From: Novosphingobium decolorationis | GTDB taxonomy: Bacteria > Pseudomonadota > Alphaproteobacteria > Sphingomonadales > Sphingomonadaceae | DNA: 64,000 bases | Direction of reading: 5' to 3' | Assembly: GCF_018417475.1 (NCBI RefSeq) | Contig: NZ_CP054856.1 | Location: forward strand, 744,001 to 808,000 | Shown: piece by piece, positions 54,515 through 64,000 of the stretch | Position numbering within the stretch: position 1 is the stretch's first letter | How the letters are laid out: the number at the start of each line of letters is the position of its first letter | Translations under genes and position numbers: made by a program | Notes under the pieces: model-generated | The model's database searches: none | What the model saw: the letters and a program-made list of their open reading frames with translations, nothing else | Told to the model about the DNA's origin: nothing

Positions 54515-56451
54515 CAGACGTCTCCCAGCAGCGTGTCGACGATCAGGTCCGCCGCCTCTTCAGGCGAAAGCTTGGTCGTGTCGATGCGGATTTCAGGATT
54601 GCGCGGAGCTTCATAGGGGCTGTCGATGCCCGTGAAGTTCTTGAGCTCACCGGCACGCGCCTTCTTGTAGAGGCCCTTCACGTCGCGCGCTTCGGCAACC
54701 TTGAGCGGCGTGTCGATGAAGACCTCGAGGAACTCGCCCTCGGGCAGCATCGCGCGCACCAGCTCACGGTCGGCCTGGAACGGCGAGATGAACGCGGTGA
54801 TCACGATCAGGCCGGCATCGGTCATCAGCTTGGAGACCTCGCCCACGCGGCGGATGTTCTCGATGCGGTCGCTCTCGGTGAAGCCCAGGTCCTTGTTGAG
54901 ACCGTGGCGCACGTTGTCGCCATCGAGCAGGAAGGTGTGCCGGTTCATCCGGTGCAGCTTCTTCTCGACCATGTTGGCAATCGTCGACTTGCCCGAACCC
55001 GAGAGCCCCGTGAACCACAGCACGGCCGGCTTCTGGTTCTTGAGCGCGGCGTGCTGCGTGCGGCTGATGTCGACCGCCTGCCAGTGGACGTTCTGCGAAC
55101 GGCGCAAGCTGAAGTTGATCATGCCCGCCGCGACCGTCGCGTTGGTCATCTTGTCGATCAGGATGAAGCCGCCAAGCTGGCGGTTCTCGGTGTAGGGCTC
55201 GAAGACGATCTGCTTGTCGGTCGTCATCTCGGCCACGCCGATGGAGTTAAGCTCAAGCGTCTTGGCCGCCAGCTCTTCCATCGTGTTGACGTTGATCTCG
55301 TACTTGGGTTCGGCAACCGAGGCCGACACCATCTGCGTGCCGATCTTCATCCAGTAGGCACGGCCCGGCACCATCGCCTCGTCCGCCATCCACACGAAGG
55401 TCGATTCGAACTGGTCGGCGGTCTGCGGCGGCGCATCGGCGACCGAGATCACCGAACCGCGCGAGCAGTCGATCTCGTCCTCGAAGCAGATCGTCACCGA
55501 CTGACCGGCCCCGGCCTCTTCCAGTTCGCCATCGAAGGTGACGATCTTGGAGACGGTGCTGGTCTTGCCCGAAGGCAGGACGCGGATCTTGTCCTTGGGC
55601 TTGACCACGCCGGTCGCAATCTGACCCGAGAAGCCGCGGAAGTCGAGGTTGGGACGGTTCACCCACTGCACCGGCATGCGGAACGGCTTGTCCGCATCGT
55701 CCGAGGTCAGGACTTCGACGGTCTCCAAGTGCTCGATAAGCGGAACACCGGCGTATTCCGGGGCCTTGTACCAGGGCGTGTTCTCGGAAAGCGTGGTGAT
55801 GTTGTCACCCTTGTAGCCCGAGATCGGCATCGCCGTGAAGTTCTCGATGCCGATCGATTCGGCGAACTCGCGGTAGTCGGCGAGGATCTTGTCGAAGACC
55901 TCCTGGCTGTAGTCGACGAGGTCCATCTTGTTGACGGCCAGGACGATGTTCTTCACGCCCAGAAGCTTGCAGAGGTAGCTATGACGGCGCGTCTGGACGA
56001 GCACGCCCTTGCGCGCGTCAATCAGGATGACGGCGAGGTCCGAGGTCGAGGCGCCGGTCACCATGTTGCGCGTGTACTGCTCGTGGCCCGGGCAGTCGGC
56101 GACGATGAACTTGCGCTTCTCGGTGTTGAAGAAGCGGTAGGCGACGTCGATGGTGATGCCCTGCTCACGTTCGGCGGCGAGGCCGTCGACGAGGAGCGCG
56201 AAGTCGATCTCCTGCCCCTGCGTGCCGACCTTCTTGGAGTCGTTGGCGAGCGCGTCGAGCTGGTCCTCGAAGATCATCTTCGAATCGTAGAGCAGGCGCC
56301 CGATCAGGGTCGACTTGCCGTCGTCCACGCTGCCGCAGGTAATGAAGCGCAGCATGGTCTTGTGTTCGTGCTGGTCGAGATAGCTGTCGATGTCCTCGGC
56401 GATCAGCTTGTCGACGACGTATGCGGACTCTTTGGTCTCGATATCGGCCAT
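54514..56451 (-). CDS. cysNC: Bifunctional sulfate adenylyltransferase subunit 1 / adenylylsulfate kinase
   Basis: This 645-residue fusion carries a CysN GTPase (about 30-445: [34 protein letters not shown]) and a C-terminal APS kinase (about 470-645) with Walker A GLSGSGKS at 482-489 and [16 protein letters not shown]. CysN drives formation of APS with CysD, and the kinase domain turns APS into PAPS. The order CysN-then-CysC is the usual fusion. It overlaps both neighbours by one base (TGATG on each side). Confidence 0.96.
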   Translation of the reverse strand: MADIETKESAYVVDKLIAEDIDSYLDQHEHKTMLRFITCGSVDDGKSTLIGRLLYDSKMIFEDQLDALANDSKKVGTQGQEIDFALLVDGLAAEREQGITIDVAYRFFNTEKRKFIVADCPGHEQYTRNMVTGASTSDLAVILIDARKGVLVQTRRHSYLCKLLGVKNIVLAVNKMDLVDYSQEVFDKILADYREFAESIGIENFTAMPISGYKGDNITTLSENTPWYKAPEYAGVPLIEHLETVEVLTSDDADKPFRMPVQWVNRPNLDFRGFSGQIATGVVKPKDKIRVLPSGKTSTVSKIVTFDGELEEAGAGQSVTICFEDEIDCSRGSVISVADAPPQTADQFESTFVWMADEAMVPGRAYWMKIGTQMVSASVAEPKYEINVNTMEELAAKTLELNSIGVAEMTTDKQIVFEPYTENRQLGGFILIDKMTNATVAAGMINFSLRRSQNVHWQAVDISRTQHAALKNQKPAVLWFTGLSGSGKSTIANMVEKKLHRMNRHTFLLDGDNVRHGLNKDLGFTESDRIENIRRVGEVSKLMTDAGLIVITAFISPFQADRELVRAMLPEGEFLEVFIDTPLKVAEARDVKGLYKKARAGELKNFTGIDSPYEAPRNPEIRIDTTKLSPEEAADLIVDTLLGDV

Positions 56452-57362
56452 CAGAAGTACCCCTGCTGCTTCTTGACTTCCATACCGGCACCGCCGGCAT
56501 CCTTGTCGATCACGCGGCCCTGCCGCTCACTGGTGGTGGTCAGGAGCGTCTCCTGGATGACCTCGGTCAGCGTCGAGGCTTCGCTCTCGACCGCGCCGGT
56601 CAGCGGGAAGCAGCCGAGCGTGCGGAAGCGGATCGACTTCTCGGTGATCTCGGGCATGTAGCCCAGGACCTTTTCCAGGCGCTCGGGATCATCGGCCATG
56701 AACAGGCCACCTTCCCACTCGAAGGTCGGGCGCTTCTCAGCGAAGTAGAGCGGCACGATGGGGATGTTCTCGAGGCGGATGTACTGCCACACGTCGAGCT
56801 CGGTCCAGTTCGAGATCGGGAAGACACGGATCGATTCGCCGCGCGCCTTCTTCGCGTTGTAGAGGTTCCACAGCTCGGGGCGCTGGTTCTTCGGGTCCCA
56901 GCCGTGCGAGGACGTGCGGAACGAGAAGATGCGCTCCTTGGCGCGGCTCTTTTCCTCGTCGCGGCGGGCCCCGCCGAAAGCGGCATCGAAACCGTACTTG
57001 TCGAGCGCCTGCTTCAGCCCTTCGGTCTTCCACATGTCGGTGTGAAGCGAGCCATGGTCGAAGGGGTTGATGCCCTTTTCCTTGGCTTCGGGGTTGTTGT
57101 AGACGAGCAGTTCCATGCCCGACATCTCGGCCATCTTGTCGCGCAGGTCGTACATGGCCTTGAACTTCCAGGTCGTGTCGACGTGGAGTAGCGGGAACGG
57201 CGGCGGCGAGGGATAGAAGGCCTTGCGCGCAAGGTGGAGCATCACCGCGCTGTCCTTGCCCACCGAATAGAGCATGACCGGCTTGTCGGCCTCGGCGGCG
57301 ACCTCGCGGATGATCTGGATGCTTTCCGCTTCCAGCCTTTCAAGATGCGTCAGTTTCTTCAT
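56451..57362 (-). CDS. cysD: Sulfate adenylyltransferase subunit 2
   Basis: This 303-residue PP-loop ATPase makes APS from ATP and sulfate with the CysN GTPase. The PP-loop is [21 protein letters not shown], and the family segments [20 protein letters not shown] and [12 protein letters not shown] are present. ATG 57362 lies behind a GAGGGAG site. The open frame upstream is not part of the gene. It is first in the sulfate activation operon and divergent from a LuxR-type regulator. Confidence 0.96.
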   Translation of the reverse strand: MKKLTHLERLEAESIQIIREVAAEADKPVMLYSVGKDSAVMLHLARKAFYPSPPPFPLLHVDTTWKFKAMYDLRDKMAEMSGMELLVYNNPEAKEKGINPFDHGSLHTDMWKTEGLKQALDKYGFDAAFGGARRDEEKSRAKERIFSFRTSSHGWDPKNQRPELWNLYNAKKARGESIRVFPISNWTELDVWQYIRLENIPIVPLYFAEKRPTFEWEGGLFMADDPERLEKVLGYMPEITEKSIRFRTLGCFPLTGAVESEASTLTEVIQETLLTTTSERQGRVIDKDAGGAGMEVKKQQGYF

Positions 57363-57453
57363 CGAACTCCCTCTTCGAGCCGTGCGCGTCCCCCGGGCGA
57401 CAGCGCCTGGGGACGGGAATAGCCTGAACCTACAGGGATGACAGCGGCGCGAA

Positions 57454-57469
57454 CCTCCCATATGGGAGG
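57454..57469. promoter_or_regulatory. 16-bp perfect palindrome at the LuxR-family start
   Basis: CCTCCCATATGGGAGG reads the same on both strands and ends two bases before the regulator ATG at 57472. Its right half contains the GGGAGG ribosome binding site. It may be an operator between the divergent cysD and luxR-type genes, or a hairpin that masks the ribosome binding site. Confidence 0.55.
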
Positions 57470-57471
57470 GT

Positions 57472-58578
57472 ATGGCCCTGACAAGCTCCGACGAGACAGA
57501 TCTGCTGCTCCCGCTGCTGGGGGCCATGCGCGAAACGCCGCGCTTTTCCACGTTCCTGGAGCGCCTGCGGCGGCGCACCGGCGCGCGCTATATTGCCCTT
57601 CTCACGCGCCAGGGCGACCTCGGCAAAGCTCCGATCACCGAGTTTCACGCGGGAGATCCTCTTCCGACCGGAAGCCCAGTCACAGGCAGTTCGGCGCTGT
57701 TCGACCTCGACCGCGCCCACTACGACAGCCTGCGTCCCGGCCGCGTCTACGCCCTGGGCGAACTGGTCGATCACGACCCGGTGCTCAGGGCTCAGCGCTG
57801 GCGCGAACTGCGCGACCTTGGCCTGGCCGACGAGCGGATCGTGCGTATCCTCGCCGATCCCGGTCTCGATGCCTGGCTGGTGCTTGCCCGCACGAGCCCC
57901 TGCAGCGCGAGCGACAGCGCCCTGCTGTCAAATCTTGCGCCCTACGTTGCCGAAGCGCTGCGCTCGGGACGGGATCTCGACGCCGCGCGTGACAGTGCCC
58001 GGATCAACGCGGCCGGCATGGCGCGCTCGGGAAATGGCTGGATGACCTTCGATGCCGACGGCCGCCTCGTCGACCTCAGTGCGCAAACACAGACATGGTG
58101 GAGCGCGGCTTACGGCCAGCCTCCACGCAGAGGGGAGCGCCTCCTTGGCCTAGCGCGTCCAGCCGAACGCGGACTGCTCAGCGCAATCGACGAGCTCGCG
58201 CGGGATAAGGCAGCCGCGCCGCGGCCTGTGCTCCTGAGCGATTCCCCGCGGGTCGAAGCCCTCGTGCAACGCATCGCGCTGGACGATGACCCGCCCCCAG
58301 CGACCACGGCGCGCTTTCTCGCCGTCTTCGCCCTCCCCCACGCGCCGTCAGACGACGCCCAGGCCCGCCTCACCGCCCTGCACGCCCTGCCCCCGCGCGA
58401 GGCCGAACTGGCGCTGAAACTATCGGAAGGGCTCAGCATTGCCGAAGCCGCACAGGCCATGGGCCTGACCGTCGAGACGGCGCGCAACTACTCCAAGCGC
58501 ATCTACGCCAAGCTGGGCGTGCGCGGAAAAGCCGAACTGGTGCGGCGGATCCTGGAGGGCACAGCGCACATGACCTGA
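57472..58578 (+). CDS. LuxR-type transcriptional regulator
   Basis: The 368-residue protein has a C-terminal LuxR/FixJ-type helix-turn-helix (about 300-362: [55 protein letters not shown] is the span). The N-terminal 280 residues look like one or two sensory domains of the PAS/GAF kind but lack a motif I can name; no receiver aspartate or homoserine-lactone-binding pattern is evident. It is divergent from cysD, which suggests but does not prove control of sulfate activation. A perfect palindrome covers its ribosome binding site. Confidence 0.82.
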   Translation: MALTSSDETDLLLPLLGAMRETPRFSTFLERLRRRTGARYIALLTRQGDLGKAPITEFHAGDPLPTGSPVTGSSALFDLDRAHYDSLRPGRVYALGELVDHDPVLRAQRWRELRDLGLADERIVRILADPGLDAWLVLARTSPCSASDSALLSNLAPYVAEALRSGRDLDAARDSARINAAGMARSGNGWMTFDADGRLVDLSAQTQTWWSAAYGQPPRRGERLLGLARPAERGLLSAIDELARDKAAAPRPVLLSDSPRVEALVQRIALDDDPPPATTARFLAVFALPHAPSDDAQARLTALHALPPREAELALKLSEGLSIAEAAQAMGLTVETARNYSKRIYAKLGVRGKAELVRRILEGTAHMT

Positions 58579-58604
58579 TCGGCCTTGCACGCCGGGATAG
58601 CCGA

Positions 58605-59258
58605 TCAGGCCGGGGCCATGCCCTCGGCAATGGCCTTGGTGAACGCGGCCACAGCCTCAGCCTCATCCCCGTTCCAGACTGCGCCCGAAACCGCGATGAA
58701 GTCGGCGCCCTTGCGGACCAGATCCACGCAGTTTTCCGGCGTGATGCCGCCGATGGCGACGCACGGAATCTCGAAGATGACTTGCCACCATTCGAGCAGG
58801 TCCGTGCCCGCGACGTGCTTGGTTTCCTTCGTGGTCGTCGGGAAATAAGCTCCGAAGGCAACGTAATCCGCGCCTGCATCGCCCGCTTCCATGGCGAGGT
58901 GACGGCTGTCGTGGCAGGTCACCCCGATCTGCGCATCCGTGCCCAGGGCCTTGCGCGCTTCCTCGACGGTGTCGTCGTCCTGCCCCAGATGCACGCCATC
59001 GGCCTTGAGGCGCTTGGCGAGGCTGATCGAATCGTTGACGATAAAAGCCACGCCCCGCGCGGCACAGATCGCCTGCAAAGGCTCAGCCAGACGCACCGCC
59101 TCATGCTGGTCGATATCCTTCACGCGAAACTGGAAAGCCGCGACCTCTCCAGCGTCGAGCGCACGCTCCAGGCGCTGGGGGAAGTCGCCTCCCACCTCCA
59201 GCGGCGAAATCAGGTAAAGCTGCGTAGGTTCGCGTTCGATATCGGTGTCGTCGGTCAT
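58605..59258 (-). CDS. thiE: Thiamine-phosphate synthase
   Basis: The 217-residue TIM-barrel protein joins the pyrimidine and thiazole halves of thiamine. Family segments include AFQFRVKD, FIVNDSISLAKRLKADGVHLGQDD, GVTCHDSRHLAMEAGDAGADYVAFGAYFPT and IGGITPENC. ATG 59258 begins MTDDTD behind a weak site. It stands at the end of the leftward fba run, separated by a terminator, so it is likely transcribed from its own promoter. thiL is elsewhere in the window. Confidence 0.9.
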   Translation of the reverse strand: MTDDTDIEREPTQLYLISPLEVGGDFPQRLERALDAGEVAAFQFRVKDIDQHEAVRLAEPLQAICAARGVAFIVNDSISLAKRLKADGVHLGQDDDTVEEARKALGTDAQIGVTCHDSRHLAMEAGDAGADYVAFGAYFPTTTKETKHVAGTDLLEWWQVIFEIPCVAIGGITPENCVDLVRKGADFIAVSGAVWNGDEAEAVAAFTKAIAEGMAPA

Positions 59259-59327
59259 GACCTGTCCCTTAGGAAAATCCGCTCTCCAAGGGAAGCGCCT
59301 CGCGACATGGGCCAAACCGAAACGAAA

Positions 59328-59357
59328 CGGGGCGCCTTCCCAGAGGAAAGCGCCCCG
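59328..59357 (-). terminator. Intrinsic terminator of fba
   Basis: Arms CGGGGCGC (59328-59335) and GCGCCCCG (59350-59357), with a second inner pairing CTTCC/GGAA, are followed on the minus strand by TTTCGTTTC. It separates fba from thiE. Confidence 0.75.
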
Positions 59358-59397
59358 CCTATTCCGTCATGGCGCGGCCAGCACGCCGCGGCGGAGA

Positions 59398-60309
59398 TCA
59401 GGCTGCGGCAGCCGCCGCGACCTTCTGGGTCGAGCCCTTGTAGATCGCATCGATCGCCTCGCCGAGCGCGGCGTCGAATTCGTCGTCGCTCATCTGCGCG
59501 CGCAGTTCGGACAGAAGCGCGCGGCTGAAACTGGCGATGATGCCCTTGTTCCTGGCCAGTTCAACACAGGCCTCGTCGCGCGAGAAACCGCCCGAAAGCG
59601 CCACCACGCGCAGAACCTTGGGGTGATCGACGAGCGCGTCGAACGTGCCCGGCACGACCGGCAGCGAGAGCTTGAGCATGACCTTCTGCCCCTCGGGCAG
59701 CGCGTCGAGGTTCTTGAGAATTTCCGTGCAGAGGATCGTATCGCAATCCGCGCGCGTCTCGCTCTTGATGTTCACCTCGGGCTCGATGATGGGCATCATG
59801 CCGTGCGAGATGACCTGCGCGCCGATTTCGAACTGCTGCTTGACCACGGCGGCGATACCTTCGGCGTTGGCCGAGTGGATCACCGAACGCTCCTTGGTGC
59901 CGAAGACGCCGAGCGCGCTGGAACGCTCGAGCAGCGCATCGAGCGTGGGCATTGGCTTCATCAGCTGCACGCCGTTGGCCTCGTCCTCAAGACCCTTGTC
60001 GATCTTGATGAAGGGCACGATGCCCTTGGCGATCAGCGCGGCCGGAGTCGGCACGCCGCCCACGGTGCCGTCCATCGTGCGCTCGAACAGGATCGCACCG
60101 ATGACCTTCTCGCCCGTGAAGACCGGCGAGGAGATGATGCGGCTGCGCATCTCGTGGATGAGGCCGAACATCTCTTCTTCCGAGGCCCAGGCATCGTCCT
60201 CGATGCCATAGCCCTTGAGCGCCTTGGGGGTCGACCCGCCGCTCTGGTCCAGCGCGGCGATAAAACCGTCACCGTCGGCCATTTTGGCCGTCATTTCCGA
60301 AACCTGCAT
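59398..60309 (-). CDS. fba: Fructose-bisphosphate aldolase, class I
   Basis: The 303-residue Schiff-base aldolase splits fructose 1,6-bisphosphate. It shows FIAALDQSGGSTPKALKGYG, VIGAILFERTMDG, PFIKIDKGLEDE with the first-shell lysines, MPIIEPEVNI and LKLSLPVVPG, in which the Schiff-base lysine lies. ATG 60309 follows an AGGAGGAG site. Many alphaproteobacteria use a class II enzyme here, so class I is worth noting. It ends with an alanine-rich tail. It is downstream of pgk by 266 bases. Confidence 0.93.
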   Translation of the reverse strand: MQVSEMTAKMADGDGFIAALDQSGGSTPKALKGYGIEDDAWASEEEMFGLIHEMRSRIISSPVFTGEKVIGAILFERTMDGTVGGVPTPAALIAKGIVPFIKIDKGLEDEANGVQLMKPMPTLDALLERSSALGVFGTKERSVIHSANAEGIAAVVKQQFEIGAQVISHGMMPIIEPEVNIKSETRADCDTILCTEILKNLDALPEGQKVMLKLSLPVVPGTFDALVDHPKVLRVVALSGGFSRDEACVELARNKGIIASFSRALLSELRAQMSDDEFDAALGEAIDAIYKGSTQKVAAAAAA

Positions 60310-60544
60310 AAAACTCCTCCTCAAGTCATGCGTCGTGTGGATGGCAGGCTAGAGCCCGCCTGAGAAATTCGCAACTGCGGCAAAGGTGCAACCATGTATC
60401 GCGAGGATACAATACCTCCGCACCGGGGTGGGTGGGGGCCAGGTTACGGCGAATAGCCAATATGCCGAGAGCCGAGCGACCGGATCACGCCTCCTCGTGG
60501 ATCCGGCTTCCTTGCCCTCCACCCTCGCTGCAGCGCAGAATGAT

Positions 60545-60568
60545 GGGCCGCGATGTTCCTCGCGGCCC
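60545..60568 (-). terminator. Hairpin downstream of pgk
   Basis: A 9-base perfect stem (GGGCCGCGA 60545-60553 with TCGCGGCCC 60560-60568) lies just past the pgk stop. The T-run is poor. The remainder of the 266-base gap before fba shows no gene and should hold the fba promoter. Confidence 0.6.
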
Positions 60569-60575
60569 GGACCTG

Positions 60576-61775
60576 TCAGGCCGAGAGCGCCGCGACGCCA
60601 GGCAGTTCCTTGCCTTCCATCCATTCCAGGAAAGCACCGCCCGCGGTCGAGATGTACGAGAAGTCCTCAGCCACTCCAGCGTGGTTCAGAGCCGAGACCG
60701 TGTCTCCGCCGCCCGCGACCGACGTCAGCGTGCCCTCGATGGTGAGCGCAGCGGCCGTGCGGGCCAGCGAGACGGTCGCGGCATCGAAGGGCTCCATCTC
60801 GAAGGCGCCAAGCGGGCCGTTCCAGACCAGCGTGCGGCAGGTCTTGAGCGCGTCGGCCAGAGCCTCGACCGCGAGCGGCCCGGCATCGAGGATCATCTCG
60901 TCAGAGGCGACTTCGTGCACGTTGCAGGTGCGCAGCGATTCCGGGTTGGCCGCGAATTCCTTGGAGACCACCACCTCGTAGGGCAGATGCACGGTGCACC
61001 CGCTCGCCTCGGCGTTGGCGAGGATGTCCGTGGCGGTGTCCAGTAGATCGTGCTCACACAGCGACTTGCCCACGTCCACGCCCTTCGCGGCAAGGAAGGT
61101 GTTGGCCATGCCGCCACCGATCATCAGGTGATCGACCTGTGTGACAAGGTGCTTGAGCACGTCGAGCTTGGACGAGACCTTCGCGCCGCCCACGACCGCC
61201 GCCACCGGCTTCTCCGGCGCGCCCAGCGCCTTGTCGAGCGCTTCGAGTTCGGCCTGCATCGAACGGCCCGCATATGCGGGAAGCACGTGGGCGAGACCTT
61301 CGGTGGTGGCGTGCGCACGGTGCGCGGCCGAGAAGGCGTCGTTCACGTAGAAATCGGCGTTGGCCGCAATTGCCTTGGCCAGTTCGGGATCGTTCTTTTC
61401 CTCGCCCTTCCAGAAGCGGGTGTTCTCGAGAATGGCGACATCGCCGCCCTTGAGGATACCCACCGTCTGCGCGACGACATCACCGGCGATCTCGGGCACG
61501 AACATCACTTCCTTGCCCAGCACCTTCTCGACCGCGCCCACGACCATCGAGAGCGACATCTGCGAGTGGCGCTCGCCCTTGGGGCGGCCGAAGTGTGCGA
61601 GCAACAGGACCTTCGCGCCCTTGGCGCAAAGGTCGTTGATGGTGGGCACCGCGGCGCGGATGCGGGTCGCGTCGGTCACGAGCCCGTCCTGCATCGGCAG
61701 GTTCAGGTCCACGCGCACCAGCGCAACCTTGCCAGCCACATCGCCAAGGTCATCCAGAGTCTTGAAAGCGCTCAT
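60576..61775 (-). CDS. pgk: Phosphoglycerate kinase
   Basis: The 399-residue two-domain enzyme interconverts 1,3-bisphosphoglycerate and 3-phosphoglycerate. The N-terminal domain shows [29 protein letters not shown] and [17 protein letters not shown]. The C-terminal domain has [15 protein letters not shown] and [15 protein letters not shown], with [14 protein letters not shown] near the end. Its start overlaps the MOSC gene stop by four bases, so it is read from the tkt-gap-MOSC transcript. Confidence 0.96.
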   Translation of the reverse strand: MSAFKTLDDLGDVAGKVALVRVDLNLPMQDGLVTDATRIRAAVPTINDLCAKGAKVLLLAHFGRPKGERHSQMSLSMVVGAVEKVLGKEVMFVPEIAGDVVAQTVGILKGGDVAILENTRFWKGEEKNDPELAKAIAANADFYVNDAFSAAHRAHATTEGLAHVLPAYAGRSMQAELEALDKALGAPEKPVAAVVGGAKVSSKLDVLKHLVTQVDHLMIGGGMANTFLAAKGVDVGKSLCEHDLLDTATDILANAEASGCTVHLPYEVVVSKEFAANPESLRTCNVHEVASDEMILDAGPLAVEALADALKTCRTLVWNGPLGAFEMEPFDAATVSLARTAAALTIEGTLTSVAGGGDTVSALNHAGVAEDFSYISTAGGAFLEWMEGKELPGVAALSA

Positions 61776-62248
61776 CTAAGTATCCTCACCTCGTCACCGA
61801 CGGAGACGGGTCCGTCGCGTATGACCCGGCCCAGCACGCCGCCACGCCAGTCCGGCGTCAGCGCGGCCATGAGCCCGGGCGCTATCTCGTCCATGCGGCT
61901 GCATGGATCGCATTCCAGGGTTGTCTCGATCCGGCAGGTCGGCCCGATCGCGAGCACGCGGCCCGCTTCGCGCGGGAGACGCAGGCCCGCCACGCACAGG
62001 TTCGCCCGGCGCGCGTACCAGGGCAGTTCCATGCCCGGCATGAGCCCGAGTTCGTCCATCGCCGCCTGCCAACTTTCGGCCTCGATCAGCGCCACCTGGC
62101 GGCGCGGAACCTTGCCCTCACGTGCAACGCCGCGGGAATCCCCCTGGATTCCCGCGGCGATTGTCACTTCGGCCTGCGGCACGGTCTCCATGGGCGCACG
62201 CGAACGCGTTCGCCGCGCAATGCCCTGGAGCGTGCCGTGAGCCGACAT
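61772..62248 (-). CDS. MOSC domain protein between gap and pgk
   Basis: This 158-residue protein has the MOSC (molybdenum cofactor sulfurase C-terminal) pattern: [13 protein letters not shown] at the start, [10 protein letters not shown] in place of the GLEGD-type motif, [34 protein letters not shown] with the conserved cysteine, and [19 protein letters not shown] at the end. MOSC proteins handle sulfur for molybdenum cofactors or act as stand-alone detoxifiers such as YiiM. Start ATG 62248 lies five bases after the gap stop, and its stop overlaps pgk, so it is locked into a glycolytic operon. A 14-bp hairpin lies in its coding region. Confidence 0.85.
   Translation of the reverse strand: MSAHGTLQGIARRTRSRAPMETVPQAEVTIAAGIQGDSRGVAREGKVPRRQVALIEAESWQAAMDELGLMPGMELPWYARRANLCVAGLRLPREAGRVLAIGPTCRIETTLECDPCSRMDEIAPGLMAALTPDWRGGVLGRVIRDGPVSVGDEVRILR
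62128..62159. repeat. 14-bp perfect hairpin inside the MOSC gene
   Basis: Arms CGCCGCGGGAATCC (62128-62141) and GGATTCCCGCGGCG (62146-62159) flank a 4-base loop. It lies within coding sequence about 90 bases from the MOSC start, between gap and pgk. It may be an mRNA processing or stability element. Confidence 0.7.
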
Positions 62249-62253
62249 CTCGT

Positions 62254-63261
62254 TCAGAGGAACTTCGCCATCGCTCCTGCGGTGTCGAGCATGCGGTTCG
62301 AGAAGCCCCACTCGTTGTCGTACCACGACACGACGCGCACGAACTTGCCTTCCATGACCGCCGTTTCCAGGCTGTCGACGGTCGACGAGGCCGGGTAGTG
62401 GTTGAAGTCCGAGGAGACCAGCGGCTGGTCGGTGTAGGCGAGAACGCCCTTCATCGGACCTTCGGCAGCCGCCTTGAGCGCCGCGTTGATCTCTTCGACC
62501 GTCGTGTCCTTCTGGGGCACGAAGCACAGGTCGACGAGGCTAACATTGGGGGTCGGGACACGCACCGACGAACCGTCGAGCTTGCCCTTGAGTTCCGGCA
62601 GCACGAGACCGACCGCACGGGCAGCGCCGGTGGTGGTCGGGATCATGTTGGCGGCCCCTGCACGGGCGCGACGCAGATCCTTGTGCATCTGGTCGAGCAT
62701 GCGCTGGTCGTTGGTGTACGAGTGGATCGTGGTCATGAAGCCACGCTCGATACCGACGGTGTCGTTCAGCACCTTGGCAACGGGCGCCAGGCAGTTGGTG
62801 GTGCACGAGGCGTTCGACACGACGATGTGGTCGGCCGTCAGCGTCTCGTGGTTCACACCGAAGACGACGGTGTTGTCGACGCCCGTGGCCGGAGCCGAGA
62901 TCAGAACGCGCTTGGCACCGGCGTCGAGGTGGGGCTGCGAGGCCTCCTTCGACTGGAAGATACCGGTGCACTCGAGCACGATGTCGATGCCCTGCGCGGC
63001 GTGCGGCAGGTCACCCGGGTTGCGCTCGGCGGTCACGGCGATTTCCTTGCCGTTGACGATGATCTTGCCTTCACCGGCCTCGACCGTACCCGGGAAGCGC
63101 CCGTGCGTGGTATCAAAGCCAAAGAGGAGAGCGTTCGACTTGGTGTCGGCCAGGTCGTTGATCGAGACCAGTTCCAGACCGCAGTCGGGACGTTCGAGAA
63201 TAGCGCGGGCCACAAGACGCCCGATACGTCCGAAACCGTTGATCGCAACCTTGGTCGCCAT
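62254..63261 (-). CDS. gap: Glyceraldehyde-3-phosphate dehydrogenase, type I
   Basis: The 335-residue enzyme has NAD-binding [20 protein letters not shown] at the N-terminus and catalytic cysteine C153 in [22 protein letters not shown] 63261 behind GGAGGAG is chosen over TTG 63267. It is between tkt and the MOSC gene, and the order tkt-gap-pgk-fba is typical for alphaproteobacteria. Confidence 0.96.
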   Translation of the reverse strand: MATKVAINGFGRIGRLVARAILERPDCGLELVSINDLADTKSNALLFGFDTTHGRFPGTVEAGEGKIIVNGKEIAVTAERNPGDLPHAAQGIDIVLECTGIFQSKEASQPHLDAGAKRVLISAPATGVDNTVVFGVNHETLTADHIVVSNASCTTNCLAPVAKVLNDTVGIERGFMTTIHSYTNDQRMLDQMHKDLRRARAGAANMIPTTTGAARAVGLVLPELKGKLDGSSVRVPTPNVSLVDLCFVPQKDTTVEEINAALKAAAEGPMKGVLAYTDQPLVSSDFNHYPASSTVDSLETAVMEGKFVRVVSWYDNEWGFSNRMLDTAGAMAKFL

Positions 63262-63276
63262 ATTCAAATCTCCTCC

Positions 63277-64000
63277 TTAGACGCTAAGCTTTTCGAGGAC
63301 CTTGGGAACGATCGAAGCGGCCGAGAAGCCGAAGCGAGCGAACAGGTCCTGGGCCGGGGCCGACGCGCCGAAACGGTCCAGACCGATATTGAGGCCGCCA
63401 TTGCGGCTTGTCGCGGTGTAGCGCTCCCAACCCATCGTCGTGCCGGCCTCGATGGAGACCTTGAGGATCGAGGGATCGTGGGGCAGCACTTCGTGCTTGT
63501 AGGCCTCTTCCTGCGCGTCGAAGAGTTCCATGCACGGCATCGAGACGACGTCCGCGCCGATGCCCTGGGCCTGGAGTTCGTCACGCACGGTGCAGGCCAG
63601 CTCGACTTCCGAACCGCTGGCGATGAGGATGACCTTGCGGTCCCCTTCCGCCGCGCGCAGCGTGTAGGCGCCGCGCGCCGAGAGCATCTCGCCCGACGTG
63701 CGCAGCTGCGGCAGGTTCTGGCGGGTCAGCGCGAGGACCGAGGGCGTTTCCTGGGTCTGCAGCGCGATGTTCCAGCACTCCGCCGTCTCGATCACGTCGG
63801 CCGGGCGGAAGACGTTGAGGTTCGGGATCAGGCGCAGCGACATGACCTGTTCCACCGGCTGGTGGGTGGGACCATCTTCGCCAAGACCGATGCTGTCATG
63901 GGTCAGCACATAGATCGCGCGGACCTGCTGCAGCGCCGAAAGGCGGATCGCGTTGCGGCAGTAGTCCGAGAAGATCAGGAACGTGCCGCCGTAGGGGATC
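63277..64000 (-). CDS. tkt: Transketolase (C-terminal part; 5' end beyond the window)
   Basis: The frame is open to base 64000, so the first two thirds of the gene lie outside. The visible 241 residues cover the pyrimidine-binding domain end ([41 protein letters not shown] with the substrate-binding segment) and the whole C-terminal domain ([36 protein letters not shown]). Transketolase moves two-carbon units in the pentose phosphate pathway using thiamine diphosphate. It is 15 bases ahead of gap and leads the operon. Confidence 0.95.
   Translation of the reverse strand, partial: IPYGGTFLIFSDYCRNAIRLSALQQVRAIYVLTHDSIGLGEDGPTHQPVEQVMSLRLIPNLNVFRPADVIETAECWNIALQTQETPSVLALTRQNLPQLRTSGEMLSARGAYTLRAAEGDRKVILIASGSEVELACTVRDELQAQGIGADVVSMPCMELFDAQEEAYKHEVLPHDPSILKVSIEAGTTMGWERYTATSRNGGLNIGLDRFGASAPAQDLFARFGFSAASIVPKVLEKLSV

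Overview
The window is GC-rich, densely packed chromosomal DNA from an alphaproteobacterium. Gene content and order point to the Sphingomonadales, probably Novosphingobium or a close relative. Supporting signs are pckA divergent from chvI-chvG-hprK-rapZ-EIIA(Man)-HPr, a TonB-dependent receptor next to infA, the hisG-hisD-nusB-thiL-hppA run, and a J-domain/bolA pair. The taxonomic call is inference from gene content. Nearly everything is housekeeping or core regulatory sequence; the only clear mobile element is one IS5-family insertion sequence.

Layout. 1-2746 (+): end of a NUDIX gene, CCA-adding enzyme, and two paralogous membrane-anchored retropepsin-like proteases. 2746-3593: IS5-family element with a -1 frameshift, followed by the first of two REPIN-like repeats (3611-3723; the second is at 32639-32751). 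3742-8082: parC, a DUF4349 lipoprotein, a DJ-1/PfpI protein and a [2Fe-2S] ferredoxin. 8085-10321 (-): two adjacent cysteine desulfurase paralogues. 10359-13678: alpha/beta hydrolase, small membrane protein, Tat-exported DUF885 metallopeptidase-like protein, DUF937 protein. 13791-21152: pckA and the ChvI/ChvG - HPr kinase - RapZ - EIIA - HPr regulatory cluster, then a SpoU methyltransferase. 21244-27367: META lipoprotein, rmuC, def, recR, fmt, truA, double-hotdog thioesterase. 27432-33696: GMC oxidoreductase, cobS, a divergent HxlR regulator/GST pair, a GFA-type protein, J-domain protein, bolA. 33804-39423 (+): hisG, hisD, nusB, thiL, H+-pyrophosphatase. 39440-46625: uvrC, TonB receptor, infA, maf, a degenerate RNase E/G homologue, yacG, tRNA-Phe. 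47180-53675 (+): tripartite RND efflux operon followed by a MarR regulator. 53777-57362 (-): sulfate activation operon cysD-cysNC-cysQ, divergent from a LuxR-type regulator. 58605-64000 (-): thiE and the central carbon cluster tkt-gap-MOSC-pgk-fba.

How the genes work together. The pckA-to-HPr block joins an envelope/acid-sensing two-component system with a nitrogen-type phosphotransferase branch that has no sugar permease in view, so it looks like a regulatory rather than a transport PTS. The cys operon converts sulfate to PAPS and recycles PAP. The tkt-gap-MOSC-pgk-fba run serves glycolysis, gluconeogenesis and the pentose phosphate pathway, and pckA feeds gluconeogenesis from elsewhere in the window.

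The least explained items are non-coding or oddly placed: the REPIN-like pair, a 17-bp inverted repeat downstream of cobS built on nested palindromes, a 14-bp perfect hairpin inside the MOSC gene between gap and pgk, a 14-bp hairpin between bolA and hisG, a 16-bp palindrome abutting the LuxR-family start codon, and a possible pseudoknot leader ahead of the thioesterase. I found no CRISPR array, prophage or defence island. All coordinates, motifs and repeats were read by eye; no database search was run.
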